Of a DNA stretch of 64,000 nucleotides, positions 34,286 through 42,735 are shown piece by piece; positions within the stretch are counted from its first letter, which is position 1; every line of letters starts with the position of its first letter. The position numbers were made by a program, and so were the translations under genes. The stretch lies in assembly GCF_000472425.1 (NCBI RefSeq), contig NZ_AXAI01000004.1, positions 1 through 64,000 on the forward strand. The letters run 5' to 3'. Source of the stretch: Bradyrhizobium sp. Tv2a-2. Its GTDB lineage: Bacteria > Pseudomonadota > Alphaproteobacteria > Rhizobiales > Xanthobacteraceae. The notes under the pieces were generated by a model. That model searched no databases, had not been told where the DNA came from, and was given only the letters and a program-made list of their open reading frames with translations.

Positions 34286-35480
34286 TGTGTGCCGAAAACT
34301 TAAACACGGAGGTAGTGGTGGTGAAGTCCGCCAAGGATGGCGCGTGATTTGATGCTTCCTATTCGTCGAACCGGACGAGAGACCGGCGCATCCTCATCCA
34401 ACGACCGATGCGCTCTGATATTGTTGTAATAGCGGGCATAGGATCGCAGAATCCCGCTTAGATGTGCCTCGTCCAATACAATGAGGTGGTCCACACATTC
34501 CCGCCGGATCGATCCGATCAACCGTTCGGCAAAGCCATTTTGCCAAGGTGATGCTGGCGCGGTAGGCGTGTCCCGAATGCCCATGGCACGCAATCGACGA
34601 GTGACGTTGCCGCCATAAATGCGATCGCGGTCTCGGATCATGTAGCCGGGAGCCTCATCCCAGGGAAATGCCTCCGTGATCTGACGCGCAACCCATTCCG
34701 CCGTCGGATTTTTCGTGATGTTGATCCAGATGAGGTCTCTGCGGTCTAGCCGGACGACGATGAAGGCTTAGAGCAGGTCAGAAACCGATCGTCGGGACGA
34801 TGCAGAAGTCCATGGCGGCAACCTCCGGCGCGTGGTTGCGCAAGAAGGTCCGCCATCCCTGGCTGGGTGACCCTCGCCGTTTGACCATGTACTTGGCGAC
34901 GCTCGACTGCGCGACCTCAGACCCCAGCTTGAGCAGTTCGCTGTGGATTGCGCGGCGCGCCCCAGAGCGGGTTTTCGACGCTCATCCGCCGGATCAGCGC
35001 ACATAGTTCCGTTTCGACTGGCGGCCGCCCTCCCCGTCGACGCGATTTCCAATGCCAGTAGCGCCGAAAGCCGGCCCGATGCCAGCGCACAAGCGTCTCG
35101 GGCCGGATAATTGTGAGAACCTGCAGGATTGATGGAAACCAGCGATACAGCTGGATAAAGAACCAGCGATCATGATTCGTGAGCCGGACGCGACCATGCA
35201 GCCTGCGCTTCAAGATGATCAGCTGATGTCGAAGCGCCGCGTTCTCGGCTTCGAGCCGCAACCTCGACTTGAATGGTGAGGCCAGGACGGCCAGCACGAA
35301 ACAGAACAGCCCGATCATTCCGCCAGCTTAGGCGATTCCATCACGGCATCAATACGGATGACGTTTTCGGCACACACCGCCGGTCCCCGCCCCGGTTCAG
35401 CGGACCGGGAGCATCAAATCGTTCCCCATCCTCGGCGGACTCCATCGCCGCTACGCCCAGGTTTAAGTTTTCGGTACACA
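34286..35480 (-). mobile_element. Decayed insertion sequence (rve/DDE transposase, integrase-core type)
   Basis: The transposase is in pieces. An N-terminal part runs from 35318 down to about 34980 (LRLEAENAALRHQLIILKRR, a leucine-zipper-like start, then RWFPSILQVL). A middle part follows in another frame with a TAA inside FDLL-AFIVVRLDRRDL near 34769. A C-terminal part at 34641-34300 has IRDRDRIYGG and WQNGFAERLIGSIRREC, carrying the second Asp and the Glu of the DDE triad. The left end has TGTGTGCCGAAAACTTAAAC (34286-34305). Inverted versions occur twice at the right: 35361-35376 and 35461-35480. It is inactive as it stands. Confidence 0.82.
34300..35318 (-). pseudogene. Transposase of the decayed IS
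   Basis: The coding part of the IS. A frameshift lies after LCALIRRMSVENPLWGAPR (near 34955) and an in-frame stop lies near 34769, so no full-length protein of the expected 340 residues or so can be made. Confidence 0.8.
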
Positions 35481-35654
35481 CTGCTCTCGCGTACCAGCCG
35501 GATCAGGTTTCCGACAGGTACAGAACCGCTCGCCTCCAACCGCAGGACAACGCGACGATTGTCCAACGAAGTGAATTTTGGCGCGCGCTGATTCAGTTGT
35601 CCGCAGTTCGCTCTCTCATATAAACTGCCCGCCGATCTCCTGCGGAGTCTCGCC

Positions 35655-35777
35655 ATGAAAGCTTTCGTGCTCGCCTGCACAGCCGCAATCATAATTGCAG
35701 TCGCAGGCTTTGTCGTCCTTAACCAGGTCCAGGAGCCCGTCCAACAAGCGTTTGCGACGACGGGTGTGCGGCTCTGA
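35655..35777 (+). CDS. 40-residue single-pass membrane microprotein
   Basis: ATG at 35655 opens a 40-codon frame that reads MKAFVLACTAAIIIAVAGFV and ends in a TGA at 35775. It encodes a short basic start, one hydrophobic helix of about 20 residues, and a polar tail (EPVQQAFATTGVRL). I recall very similar tiny proteins (MKAFVLACVAAIVIAVIG... type) across Bradyrhizobium, often annotated as hypothetical. The ribosome-binding site is weak (GGAG ten bases upstream). It is convergent with the fdh gamma gene, whose end is 35 nt away. Confidence 0.7.
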   Translation: MKAFVLACTAAIIIAVAGFVVLNQVQEPVQQAFATTGVRL

Positions 35778-35811
35778 CCAAAGCCCATGCACGTTATGGA
35801 TCGCGTGATTC

Positions 35812-36819
35812 CTACTCCGCCGCAGTGACCGCCGGCCGAGGCCGCGCATTGGCTTCAGCACGGGCATTCTCCTCTTCGAGCCAGAGACTATGGTGCTCCC
35901 TGGCCCAATTGACGTCGACGGTGCCGCTCCCCATCGCTTCGAACGCACCTTCCATGCCGATCGTGCCGATATAGATGTGCGCGAGCATCACCGCCATGAA
36001 CAGCAACGCCACGGTTGCGTGGACCATTTGTGCGAACTGCATCCCTTCGATGCCCGACAGATAGAAGGGGAACATCAGCTCATATCCGGTGGCCGCCACC
36101 AGGCCTCCGCCGATGACCACGATCCAATAGATCGCCTTCTGACCGGCATTAAAGCGGTAGGCCGGCGGATGATCGCGACCCACGATACCACCACCGCGCT
36201 TGACCCAATCGACATCTACCTTGTTGGGGATATTCCCCGCAATCCACATCAAGAAGATCAGCACGACTCCGATGGTGAACGGGAAGCTCAGATAGTTATG
36301 CGCATACTTCGCCCACTGCGACCATTCGGAAAACGCCTCGTGACCGATCAACGGTAGCAGCAACGGACGGCCAAAGGTGATGTTCAATCCGGAAATCGCC
36401 AAAACGATGAAGCAGGTTGCCGTCATCCAGTGCACGAAGCGCTCAAAGGTCGTGAAACGCACGATAGTCCGGCCCGAACGCCCGGCCTCGAGCCGAACCA
36501 TGCCACGACGGAGATAGAAGATCACGAGCACCGCGAGCATGCCGAGGATCGCGATTCCGCCGACCCAGCGCAAAGCCACGGTTCGGAATTCACGCCACTC
36601 GCGGCCAGCGGGTTGGATGAGAACACTTGAGCGCTGATCGGGAATGCTGACACGCCCCTGGATTCGGTCGAACTCTTGCAGGAGCTGCCGCTCTCTCACT
36701 GAACTCGCCGTCGGGTTGATCTGGCTTTGTTGGGCGATGGATGGCGCTGACGCCGTCAATATCAACAGCAATGCCCACGCGCCGGCAATCAGGCGAATCG
36801 ATCGAGCAAAAGACGCCAT
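35812..36819 (-). CDS. fdhC: Formate dehydrogenase gamma subunit (cytochrome b556)
   Basis: A 335-residue membrane cytochrome b that takes electrons from the beta subunit and passes them to quinone. After a signal-like first segment (LIAGAWALLLILTASAPSIA) and a periplasmic stretch come four or five helices. These contain the family haem-ligand histidines in FTTFERFVHWMTATCFIVLA, KYAHNYLSFPFTIG, and QMVHATVALLFMAVMLAHIY. The ATG at 36819 has GGAGG directly upstream; the frame is open for 96 further codons without family similarity. It is 44 nt downstream of the beta subunit. The symbol is by analogy with other fdh operons. Confidence 0.92.
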   Translation of the reverse strand: MASFARSIRLIAGAWALLLILTASAPSIAQQSQINPTASSVRERQLLQEFDRIQGRVSIPDQRSSVLIQPAGREWREFRTVALRWVGGIAILGMLAVLVIFYLRRGMVRLEAGRSGRTIVRFTTFERFVHWMTATCFIVLAISGLNITFGRPLLLPLIGHEAFSEWSQWAKYAHNYLSFPFTIGVVLIFLMWIAGNIPNKVDVDWVKRGGGIVGRDHPPAYRFNAGQKAIYWIVVIGGGLVAATGYELMFPFYLSGIEGMQFAQMVHATVALLFMAVMLAHIYIGTIGMEGAFEAMGSGTVDVNWAREHHSLWLEEENARAEANARPRPAVTAAE

Positions 36820-36863
36820 GAGCTTCCTCCTGATAGTTGCACGCCTCGAAAGTCCCATCGCCC

Positions 36864-37460
36864 TCAGGACTCGATGGTCTCGCGATAGGCGGTTTTCCAG
36901 CCCCAGGCGCCGGAGCCGTAGCCACGCTTCATGACGCGCTCCTTGTAAATCTGGGCGATTATTTCGCCATCGCCGGCGAGCAACGACTTGGTTGAACACA
37001 TCTCGGCGCACAGCGGCAATTTGCCCTCTGCGAGACGGTTCGCTCCATATTTCTCGTATTCCTCCCTGCTGCCGTCGGCCTCGGGCCCGCCGGCGCAAAA
37101 TGTGCACTTATCCATCTTGCCGCGCGAGCCGAAGTTGCCGACCTGTGGATATTGCGGCGCGCCGAACGGGCAAGCGTAGAAGCAATAGCCGCACCCAATG
37201 CAGAGGTCCTTGGAGTGAAGCACGACGCCGTCAGCCGTCGTGTAGATGCAGTTCACCGGACAAACCGCGGCGCAGGGCGCATCGGTGCAATGCATGCAGG
37301 CCATCGAGACCGACCGTTCGCCGGGTTTGCCGTCATCGATGGTAACAACGCGACGCCGGTTGATACCCCAGGGCACCTCGTGCTCGTTCTTGCAGGCAGT
37401 GACGCAGGCATTGCACTCGATGCAACGGTCGGCGTCGCAGAGGAATTTCATACGTGCCAT
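36864..37460 (-). CDS. fdhB: Formate dehydrogenase beta subunit (4x[4Fe-4S])
   Basis: A 198-residue iron-sulfur subunit that wires the molybdenum/tungsten subunit to the cytochrome. Four ferredoxin-type Cys groups are visible: DRCIECNACVTACKNEH (11-25), MHCTDAPCAAVCPVNC, DLCIGCGYCFYACPFG, and a split set KMDKCTFCAGG plus LPLCAEMCST. It has no signal peptide, which fits piggyback Tat export with the alpha subunit. There is no C-terminal transmembrane anchor, unlike E. coli FdnH, so it resembles the shorter alphaproteobacterial type. It is 12 nt downstream of alpha. Confidence 0.94.
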   Translation of the reverse strand: MARMKFLCDADRCIECNACVTACKNEHEVPWGINRRRVVTIDDGKPGERSVSMACMHCTDAPCAAVCPVNCIYTTADGVVLHSKDLCIGCGYCFYACPFGAPQYPQVGNFGSRGKMDKCTFCAGGPEADGSREEYEKYGANRLAEGKLPLCAEMCSTKSLLAGDGEIIAQIYKERVMKRGYGSGAWGWKTAYRETIES

Positions 37461-37472
37461 AGTCGTTGCTCC

Positions 37473-40421
37473 TTATGCTGCCGCGATTTGGCAGAGAGTG
37501 ACTTTGGGCTCCTGCATGCCGGTCGCCGGATCGTATCCGTAGGTGGTGATCGTGTTGGCGCTTTCGCCGAGCACGATCGGATCAGTGCCCTTCGGATAAT
37601 TGCCACGAAGATCCTTGCCTGCGAACCAGCCGCCAAAGTGGAAGGGCATCCAGGCAACACCCTTGCCGACACGCTCGGTAACGAGCGCCTTCATCCTGGC
37701 GCGCGAATTGTTTTCTGCGCCGGTGACCCAGACCCAGCCGCCGTCCTTGATGCCGCGATCGGCGGCATCAGCCGGGCTGATCTCGATGAACATGTCCTGC
37801 TGGAGCTCGGCGAGCCAAGGATTGGTGCGCGTCTCCTCCCCGCCGCCCTCGTACTCGACGAGCCGACCGGAGGAGAGGATGAGTGGGAATTGCTTGGCGA
37901 TCCCTTTCTCCACCGCCGCCTTCTGCACAGAGAAGCCGATATTGGGCATTCGGAACTGTTTTGCGTCAGGCATCGTCGGATATTTCGCAACCAGATCCAC
38001 GCGCGGCGTATAAATCGGTTCGCGGTGGACCGGAATGGGATCCGGCAGGCCGAACGCGTTCATGCGTGCCTTCCCGTTCCCGTAAGGCACACAGCCGTGC
38101 ATCAGCGCAACGCGCTGAATGCCGCCCGACAGGTCAAGCGCCCATGACACCGCATCAGGGTTGGCCGGATTGACCGTGTTGATGGTGGCCATTTCGCCCG
38201 CGGTCAGATCTTTATCCCAGCCGAGCTTCTTCAGGATCGCCAGCGTGAACTCCGGATAGCCATCCTGGATCGCCGAGCCCTTGGAATAAGATCCATCCGC
38301 CAGCAGACTGACCTTCCGCGTCGTGCCATCGGGCAGCTTCTCCTCGCGCTCAAGGCCGAAGCGGGGCCGGAACGTGCCACCGCCATCCATCACATGAAGG
38401 TTGGTATTGTAGAGCAGCGGAGTGCCGGGATGCTTGACTTCCGGCGAGCCCCAGCATGGCCAAGGCAGGCCGTAATAGTCGCCGCCGACTTCCGGATCGT
38501 CCTTGGGCGCGCGCATGGTCAGAAAGTCGAACTTGGCCTGGTTCTTCATATGCGCCTTGAGACGCTCGGGTGACTGGCCGCAGTAACCGGTCAACCAGCT
38601 GCCGCGATTCATCTCGCGCAGGATATCCTCAGCCTCGGGAAGGTTGTTCTCGACCTTGATGTTCTTGAACATCTTGTCGGCAAAGCCGAGCTTCTTCGCC
38701 ATTAGGTACGTGACCTCTAGGTCATCCTTCGATTCGAATACGGGTTTCACAATCTGCTCGCCCCACTGCAACGAGCGGTTCGAGGCAACGCGCGACCCCT
38801 TGCACTCGAATTGCGTAGCAACCGGAAGGAGGTAGAGGTTATCCGTGCGCCCTGCCTCTACCGCCAGCGAAGCCCATGTGGTCGGATGAGGGTCGGCAAC
38901 AACCAGCAGCTCGAGCGCCTTCAGACCCTTGAGGGATTCAGGAACGCGCGTGATGCTGTTGCTGGCGTGTCCCTGTACGAACACCGCCCGTACATTGTCT
39001 TTTTGCGCAACCTGATCTTTCGGCAGTATCACCGCCTCAAACCAGCGGGTGAGCGGGATGCCGGGCGTTTCCATGATCTGCTTGGAGTCGAAGCGCGACT
39101 TCAGAAAGTCGTAGTCGACTTCCCATACCCGAGACCAATGCTTCCAAGCGCCCTCGGCCAGGCCGTAATAGAACGGAAGCGTGACGATATCGAGCCCGAC
39201 GTCGGTCGCTCCCTGTACATTGTCATGGCCGCGGAAGATATTCGCACCAGTGCCGGGAGCGCCGACATTGCCGGTCATCAACAGTGCGATGCAGCTCGCC
39301 CGTACGTTAGCAGTCCCGACGGTCTTCTGGGTCTGGCCCATGGCCCATATCAGCGTTGCCGGCTTCTCAGTGGCAAGCAGCTTGGCGACGCGCTTGAGCT
39401 GCTCGCCAGGAACGCCGCTGACGCGTTCGACTTCTTCCGGATTCCACTTCTCCGCTTCTTTTCGCAGATCATCGAAACCGTAGACGCGCTGCCTGATGAA
39501 CTCCTTGTCCTCCCAGCCATTCTGGAGGATGTGCCACATCATGCCGTAGAGCACAGGGATGTCGGTGCCCGGCCGCATGCGCACATATTCAGTCGCATGG
39601 GCGGCGGTGCGCGTCAGGCGTGGATCGATGACGACGAAGTTGGCATTTTGAAGCTCCTTGCCTTCAAGCAAATGCTGCAACGATACCGGATGCGCCTCGG
39701 CCGGATTGCCGCCCATGATGATCTGAGTTTTGGCATTGCGGATGTCGTTGAAGCTGTTGGTCATCGCGCCGTAGCCCCAGGTGTTGGCTACGCCCGTGAC
39801 TGTCGTTGAATGGCAGATGCGCGCCTGATGGTCGGTATTGTTTGTGCCCCAGAACGCGCCGAGCTTGCGGAACAGATAGGAACCTTCGTTAGTCATCTTA
39901 GCCGAGCCGAGCCAATAGACGGAGTCGGGACCCGACTTCTCGCGCACTTGCAGTATCTTGTCGCCGATCTCGTTGATAGCCGTGTCCCAAGAGACGCGCG
40001 TCCATTGGCCGCCAACGAGCTTCATGGGATAGCGCAATCGCCGCTCGCTATGCACGAGCTCGCGCACCGAAGCGCCCTTGGCGCAATGCGATCCGCGATT
40101 GATCGGAGAATCCCAGCTCGGCTCCTGACCGATCCATACCCCGTTCAACACCTCCGCGGTCACGGTGCATCCAACCGAGCAATGCGTGCAGATACTCTTG
40201 CGAGTGGCGGCACCCGAGGTCAACGGTCCGGCCGCGGCAGCTTCGGCCTTGCGGACGCTGCCGACGGACAGCGTGCCCAGAGCGGCCAGAGCGCCACCGG
40301 CAAGACCGGATCGGCGCAGGAAGGTGCGGCGGTCGAGGCTGTTGCCTTGACCGACCAGGGCTGCAGCGATTGATCCGCGTGAAGCGGTTTCAGAGCGCTG
40401 TTGTGTTCTCTTGATCAGCAC
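37473..40421 (-). CDS. fdhA: Formate dehydrogenase alpha subunit, Cys-type, Tat-exported
   Basis: A 982-residue molybdopterin oxidoreductase. The Tat signal is DRRTFLRRSGLAGGALAALG (30-49). The [4Fe-4S] ligands are CTHCSVGC (78, 81, 85) and Cys113 in HCAKG, with Lys115 as the electron-relay lysine. The active-site residue in HQARICHSTTV is Cys203, where E. coli FdnG has selenocysteine, so no SECIS element is needed. Later parts include the bis-MGD-binding GHDNVQGATD and the C-terminal MoCo-binding domain (LILSSGRLVEYEGGG). It oxidises formate in the periplasm. All of fdhA, fdhB and fdhG are closely spaced behind the Tat micro-subunit gene. Confidence 0.96.
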   Translation of the reverse strand: MLIKRTQQRSETASRGSIAAALVGQGNSLDRRTFLRRSGLAGGALAALGTLSVGSVRKAEAAAAGPLTSGAATRKSICTHCSVGCTVTAEVLNGVWIGQEPSWDSPINRGSHCAKGASVRELVHSERRLRYPMKLVGGQWTRVSWDTAINEIGDKILQVREKSGPDSVYWLGSAKMTNEGSYLFRKLGAFWGTNNTDHQARICHSTTVTGVANTWGYGAMTNSFNDIRNAKTQIIMGGNPAEAHPVSLQHLLEGKELQNANFVVIDPRLTRTAAHATEYVRMRPGTDIPVLYGMMWHILQNGWEDKEFIRQRVYGFDDLRKEAEKWNPEEVERVSGVPGEQLKRVAKLLATEKPATLIWAMGQTQKTVGTANVRASCIALLMTGNVGAPGTGANIFRGHDNVQGATDVGLDIVTLPFYYGLAEGAWKHWSRVWEVDYDFLKSRFDSKQIMETPGIPLTRWFEAVILPKDQVAQKDNVRAVFVQGHASNSITRVPESLKGLKALELLVVADPHPTTWASLAVEAGRTDNLYLLPVATQFECKGSRVASNRSLQWGEQIVKPVFESKDDLEVTYLMAKKLGFADKMFKNIKVENNLPEAEDILREMNRGSWLTGYCGQSPERLKAHMKNQAKFDFLTMRAPKDDPEVGGDYYGLPWPCWGSPEVKHPGTPLLYNTNLHVMDGGGTFRPRFGLEREEKLPDGTTRKVSLLADGSYSKGSAIQDGYPEFTLAILKKLGWDKDLTAGEMATINTVNPANPDAVSWALDLSGGIQRVALMHGCVPYGNGKARMNAFGLPDPIPVHREPIYTPRVDLVAKYPTMPDAKQFRMPNIGFSVQKAAVEKGIAKQFPLILSSGRLVEYEGGGEETRTNPWLAELQQDMFIEISPADAADRGIKDGGWVWVTGAENNSRARMKALVTERVGKGVAWMPFHFGGWFAGKDLRGNYPKGTDPIVLGESANTITTYGYDPATGMQEPKVTLCQIAAA

Positions 40422-40432
40422 AGCCGTCTCCT

Positions 40433-40642
40433 TCAGGAAGGATATCGATTGACTCGGTAATAGGTTTTGACGTGCTCAGTTTCCTTGTAGCGCGCCTTGC
40501 GTTTCTCTTGGTCGGTCTCGCTGTCTGCCTGCGCCGGGGCCATCAGGGGTGTTGCCAACGTCGCTCCGGCGCCGACCGTGCCGAAGCCGACCTTGCGAAG
40601 GAAGTCGCGGCGGCCGACTGTCGATTTCTTCTCGTCCCTCAT
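40433..40642 (-). CDS. Formate dehydrogenase Tat micro-subunit (FdhX / formate_TAT family)
   Basis: A 69-residue protein made almost wholly of a twin-arginine signal: GRRDFLRKVGFGTVGAGATL, then a helix and a short tail ending TEHVKTYYRVNRYPS. This is the signature of the small Tat protein regularly encoded just before fdhA. It may form part of the exported complex. It ends 11 nt before fdhA. Confidence 0.9.
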   Translation of the reverse strand: MRDEKKSTVGRRDFLRKVGFGTVGAGATLATPLMAPAQADSETDQEKRKARYKETEHVKTYYRVNRYPS

Positions 40643-40669
40643 CGCATCTCTCCTGATCCAGCAGTGCGG

Positions 40670-41449
40670 TCAGTTGGCGAATGTGAAAGCCTCGGTCTCT
40701 ACTTCCAGAAAAACTCGTCCAAGTGTTCCGACCGACCGGTAGAATTTGGCGTTTTCCGCCCTCTCCATGTCGGCGAACAAACGTCCCATCCAGCGGGACA
40801 CGTGCTTCTCGAAAAAGGCTCGTTGTGCCTCCGGTGTCGCCGGGAAGCGCGCCGCCGCAAGGTCCGCCATGATCTCGCATAGCGTCGCCGCATGATCCTC
40901 GGACTCAAGATTACCCTCCACCCGCTCGATGCCGAGCGTGGCAAGATCGTCGCGCAGGCGCGACAACGGGCGTTCGTTGAGAAAACCCGTCAGGTAATAG
41001 GATGCGTAAGGCAGCAACTCGCCGCGGCCGAGACCGATGAACAGATCGAAGTACTCGCGCTCGACCTTGGTTGCGACCGCTACCGACGCAGCCTCTGCAA
41101 GCGTTGCATGGGCGCGGCCAAGTGGCGTTGCATCGATGTTTAGCTGTGCGATCTGCTGAAGCAATGCGGCTGACGGCGCGGAGGAGAGCAAGGTCGCAAG
41201 CAGCGCGTATTCCTGCGCGCGTCCGGCATCGATCGGATCAATCGCGTCGTCCGTCACGGCAGGCTCGCTATAGAGATCGGGACGAAGCACCCGGCGCGAC
41301 ACGCCAGTTGCGCTTTCGACCGCTATCACGCGCTGAGCGGGCACCCTGTTCCAGTTCGACACTGAGGGCTGGGCAATACCCATTTTCCGGGCAAGCCGGG
41401 CAACGCCGCCCGCCGCATCAATGGCACGTTCAAGGCCTGCATCGCGCAC
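40670..41449 (-). CDS. HTH-TorD fusion: chaperone for formate dehydrogenase with DNA-binding domain
   Basis: A 259-residue two-domain protein. Residues 1-60 are a Cro/YdaS-type helix-turn-helix (RAIDAAGGVARLARKMGIAQ, then PSVSNWNRVPAQRVIAVESA). Residues 75-259 are a TorD/DmsD-family redox-enzyme maturation domain, with YFDLFIGLGRGELLPYASYY and a final helix bundle. TorD chaperones hold molybdoenzyme precursors and proofread their Tat signals. The fusion suggests direct feedback: binding of apo-FdhA could change operator binding. A perfect inverted repeat lies 90 nt upstream of its start. Confidence 0.87.
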   Translation of the reverse strand: MRDAGLERAIDAAGGVARLARKMGIAQPSVSNWNRVPAQRVIAVESATGVSRRVLRPDLYSEPAVTDDAIDPIDAGRAQEYALLATLLSSAPSAALLQQIAQLNIDATPLGRAHATLAEAASVAVATKVEREYFDLFIGLGRGELLPYASYYLTGFLNERPLSRLRDDLATLGIERVEGNLESEDHAATLCEIMADLAAARFPATPEAQRAFFEKHVSRWMGRLFADMERAENAKFYRSVGTLGRVFLEVETEAFTFAN

Positions 41450-41538
41450 GCCGACCTCCCATCCCAGGGGCCAAGCGCTTGATTGCTTCTGCGCGCCAGA
41501 AGACTACGGCGCATGTCGCGGAGCGGTCAATCAACTAG

Positions 41539-41555
41539 CATAGCCTAAAGCTATG
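41539..41555. promoter_or_regulatory. Inverted repeat CATAGC-N5-GCTATG, candidate operator
   Basis: A perfect 6-bp inverted repeat with a 5-nt spacer in the 120-nt gap between DUF3306 and the HTH-TorD gene. The surrounding bases are AT-richer than the operon average. Its place, spacing and symmetry make it a natural site for the HTH of the TorD fusion protein. Confidence 0.45.
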
Positions 41556-41569
41556 TATTTTGTCGCAGT

Positions 41570-42223
41570 CTACCGAGGCAACGCGCCGCCGTGAGTGCGG
41601 TGCGGAAGCGGAGCTCCTTCATTCGCAGCCGGGGATTGCAGTGCAGCAGAAACTGCCGACAATTCCGCGTCTGCGGACTCGTCGAGTGGCCGAGGTTCCG
41701 TCGTCTTCACCGGATTTGATGATTGCGCGGAACCAGCCTCCGCATCTGCGGATCGCCCACTTTCCTCGGCGGCCGCTGCGAGCGGCTTGGGGTGGCTCTC
41801 GGCGATCTCCACCACATCTCCGACGAAGCGGCGGACGAGTGCGTCAACCTGCTCGACCGAGTAGTCCAGCGGACCGAAGCCAGGCATGGCATTCGGGTCA
41901 TTAAAGTCCCAGGCGTTCTCTGCCAACCCCACGAAATCGCGGATGGCGGGGTCGGTCCTCCAGGCGCGACGAAGCGCGGCGCGGCTCAACTCCAGCGGAA
42001 TACCTTTGCCGAGGAAAGCCGTGACGTCGGTGACAGCGTCAATCGCTTCAATGGGCGGCAAGTTCGAAAGATCGGTCTCCGGGGGACCTGGCTCTGCCTC
42101 GCCACGATCGAAGGGCGCCGGCCTAACTGCCTCGGCAGCTTCGTCAGGTACTGGCTCAGCGTGATCGGCCTTCGCCTCTTGCTTGCGGCGCGACCAGCGC
42201 GCCAGGAATTGCTCGTCGCTCAT
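41570..42223 (-). CDS. DUF3306 domain protein
   Basis: A 217-residue hydrophilic, acidic protein. It begins SDEQFLARWSRRKQEAKADH, and has the core PPIEAIDAVTDVTAFLGKGI and MPGFGPLDYSVEQVDALVRR. The C-terminal third is Ala/Ser/Glu-rich and looks disordered. The family is found next to formate dehydrogenase genes; its role is unknown but probably in maturation. It overlaps the preceding DUF3305 gene by 4 nt. Confidence 0.88.
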   Translation of the reverse strand: MSDEQFLARWSRRKQEAKADHAEPVPDEAAEAVRPAPFDRGEAEPGPPETDLSNLPPIEAIDAVTDVTAFLGKGIPLELSRAALRRAWRTDPAIRDFVGLAENAWDFNDPNAMPGFGPLDYSVEQVDALVRRFVGDVVEIAESHPKPLAAAAEESGRSADAEAGSAQSSNPVKTTEPRPLDESADAELSAVSAALQSPAANEGAPLPHRTHGGALPR

Positions 42224-42735
42224 TCGTGCCCACCGTCGTGGTGACGTCGCGCGAGCGCCTCTGGATCGGCGCGGCGCCGCTCGCGCTTGACGAACTCAGT
42301 CTCGACATGGTGCTCGGCGACGAAATTTTCAATCGCCTGACACAGCACCTCAGGCATCGGTACCGCTTCGACCAGATTGGCACCGGCTTCCGTGAATGCC
42401 TCCCCTTCCGCGGGGTCCGCGGTGACGGCCAAAACAACGTAGGGCCAGGCGCCTTCGGAAGGAGCCAAGACGATCCAGACACTGGGAGCACCGGTGGCAA
42501 GATTGTCACGGTAGCGCGCCGTTTCCGACCGATAGAGATCGACCGTCGCGCTGCCGGCATAGAAGAGCGTCGTTCCCTCCTGCTCCCGTATGATAGTCCA
42601 CGGCGTCATTTCCGGCCCGTCCGGCAACACCCCGATGCCGCGCCAGACAAATTCGATCCACGGCGAATCCGCTCTTCGCCGCTCGACTACGATGCCGACC
42701 GGAATGCGCAACAACGGCAGGACGCCCGGGTTCAC
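42220..42735 (-). CDS. DUF3305 domain protein
   Basis: A 171-residue protein. The opening LLRIPVGIVVERRRADSPWI and the strand-rich centre (VDLYRSETARYRDNLATGAP, SVWIVLAP) are the DUF3305 pattern. The C-terminus is a charged helix (FVKRERRRADPEALARRHHD). It is cytosolic, without signal or membrane segments. It is coupled by 4-nt overlaps on both sides to DUF6352 and DUF3306. Function unknown; invariably fdh-linked in my knowledge. Confidence 0.88.
   Translation of the reverse strand: MNPGVLPLLRIPVGIVVERRRADSPWIEFVWRGIGVLPDGPEMTPWTIIREQEGTTLFYAGSATVDLYRSETARYRDNLATGAPSVWIVLAPSEGAWPYVVLAVTADPAEGEAFTEAGANLVEAVPMPEVLCQAIENFVAEHHVETEFVKRERRRADPEALARRHHDGGHE

Noticed and set aside
37473..40421. Selenocysteine-containing formate dehydrogenase
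   Set aside because: The active-site codon region gives Cys (HQARICHS) and no in-frame TGA interrupts the gene.
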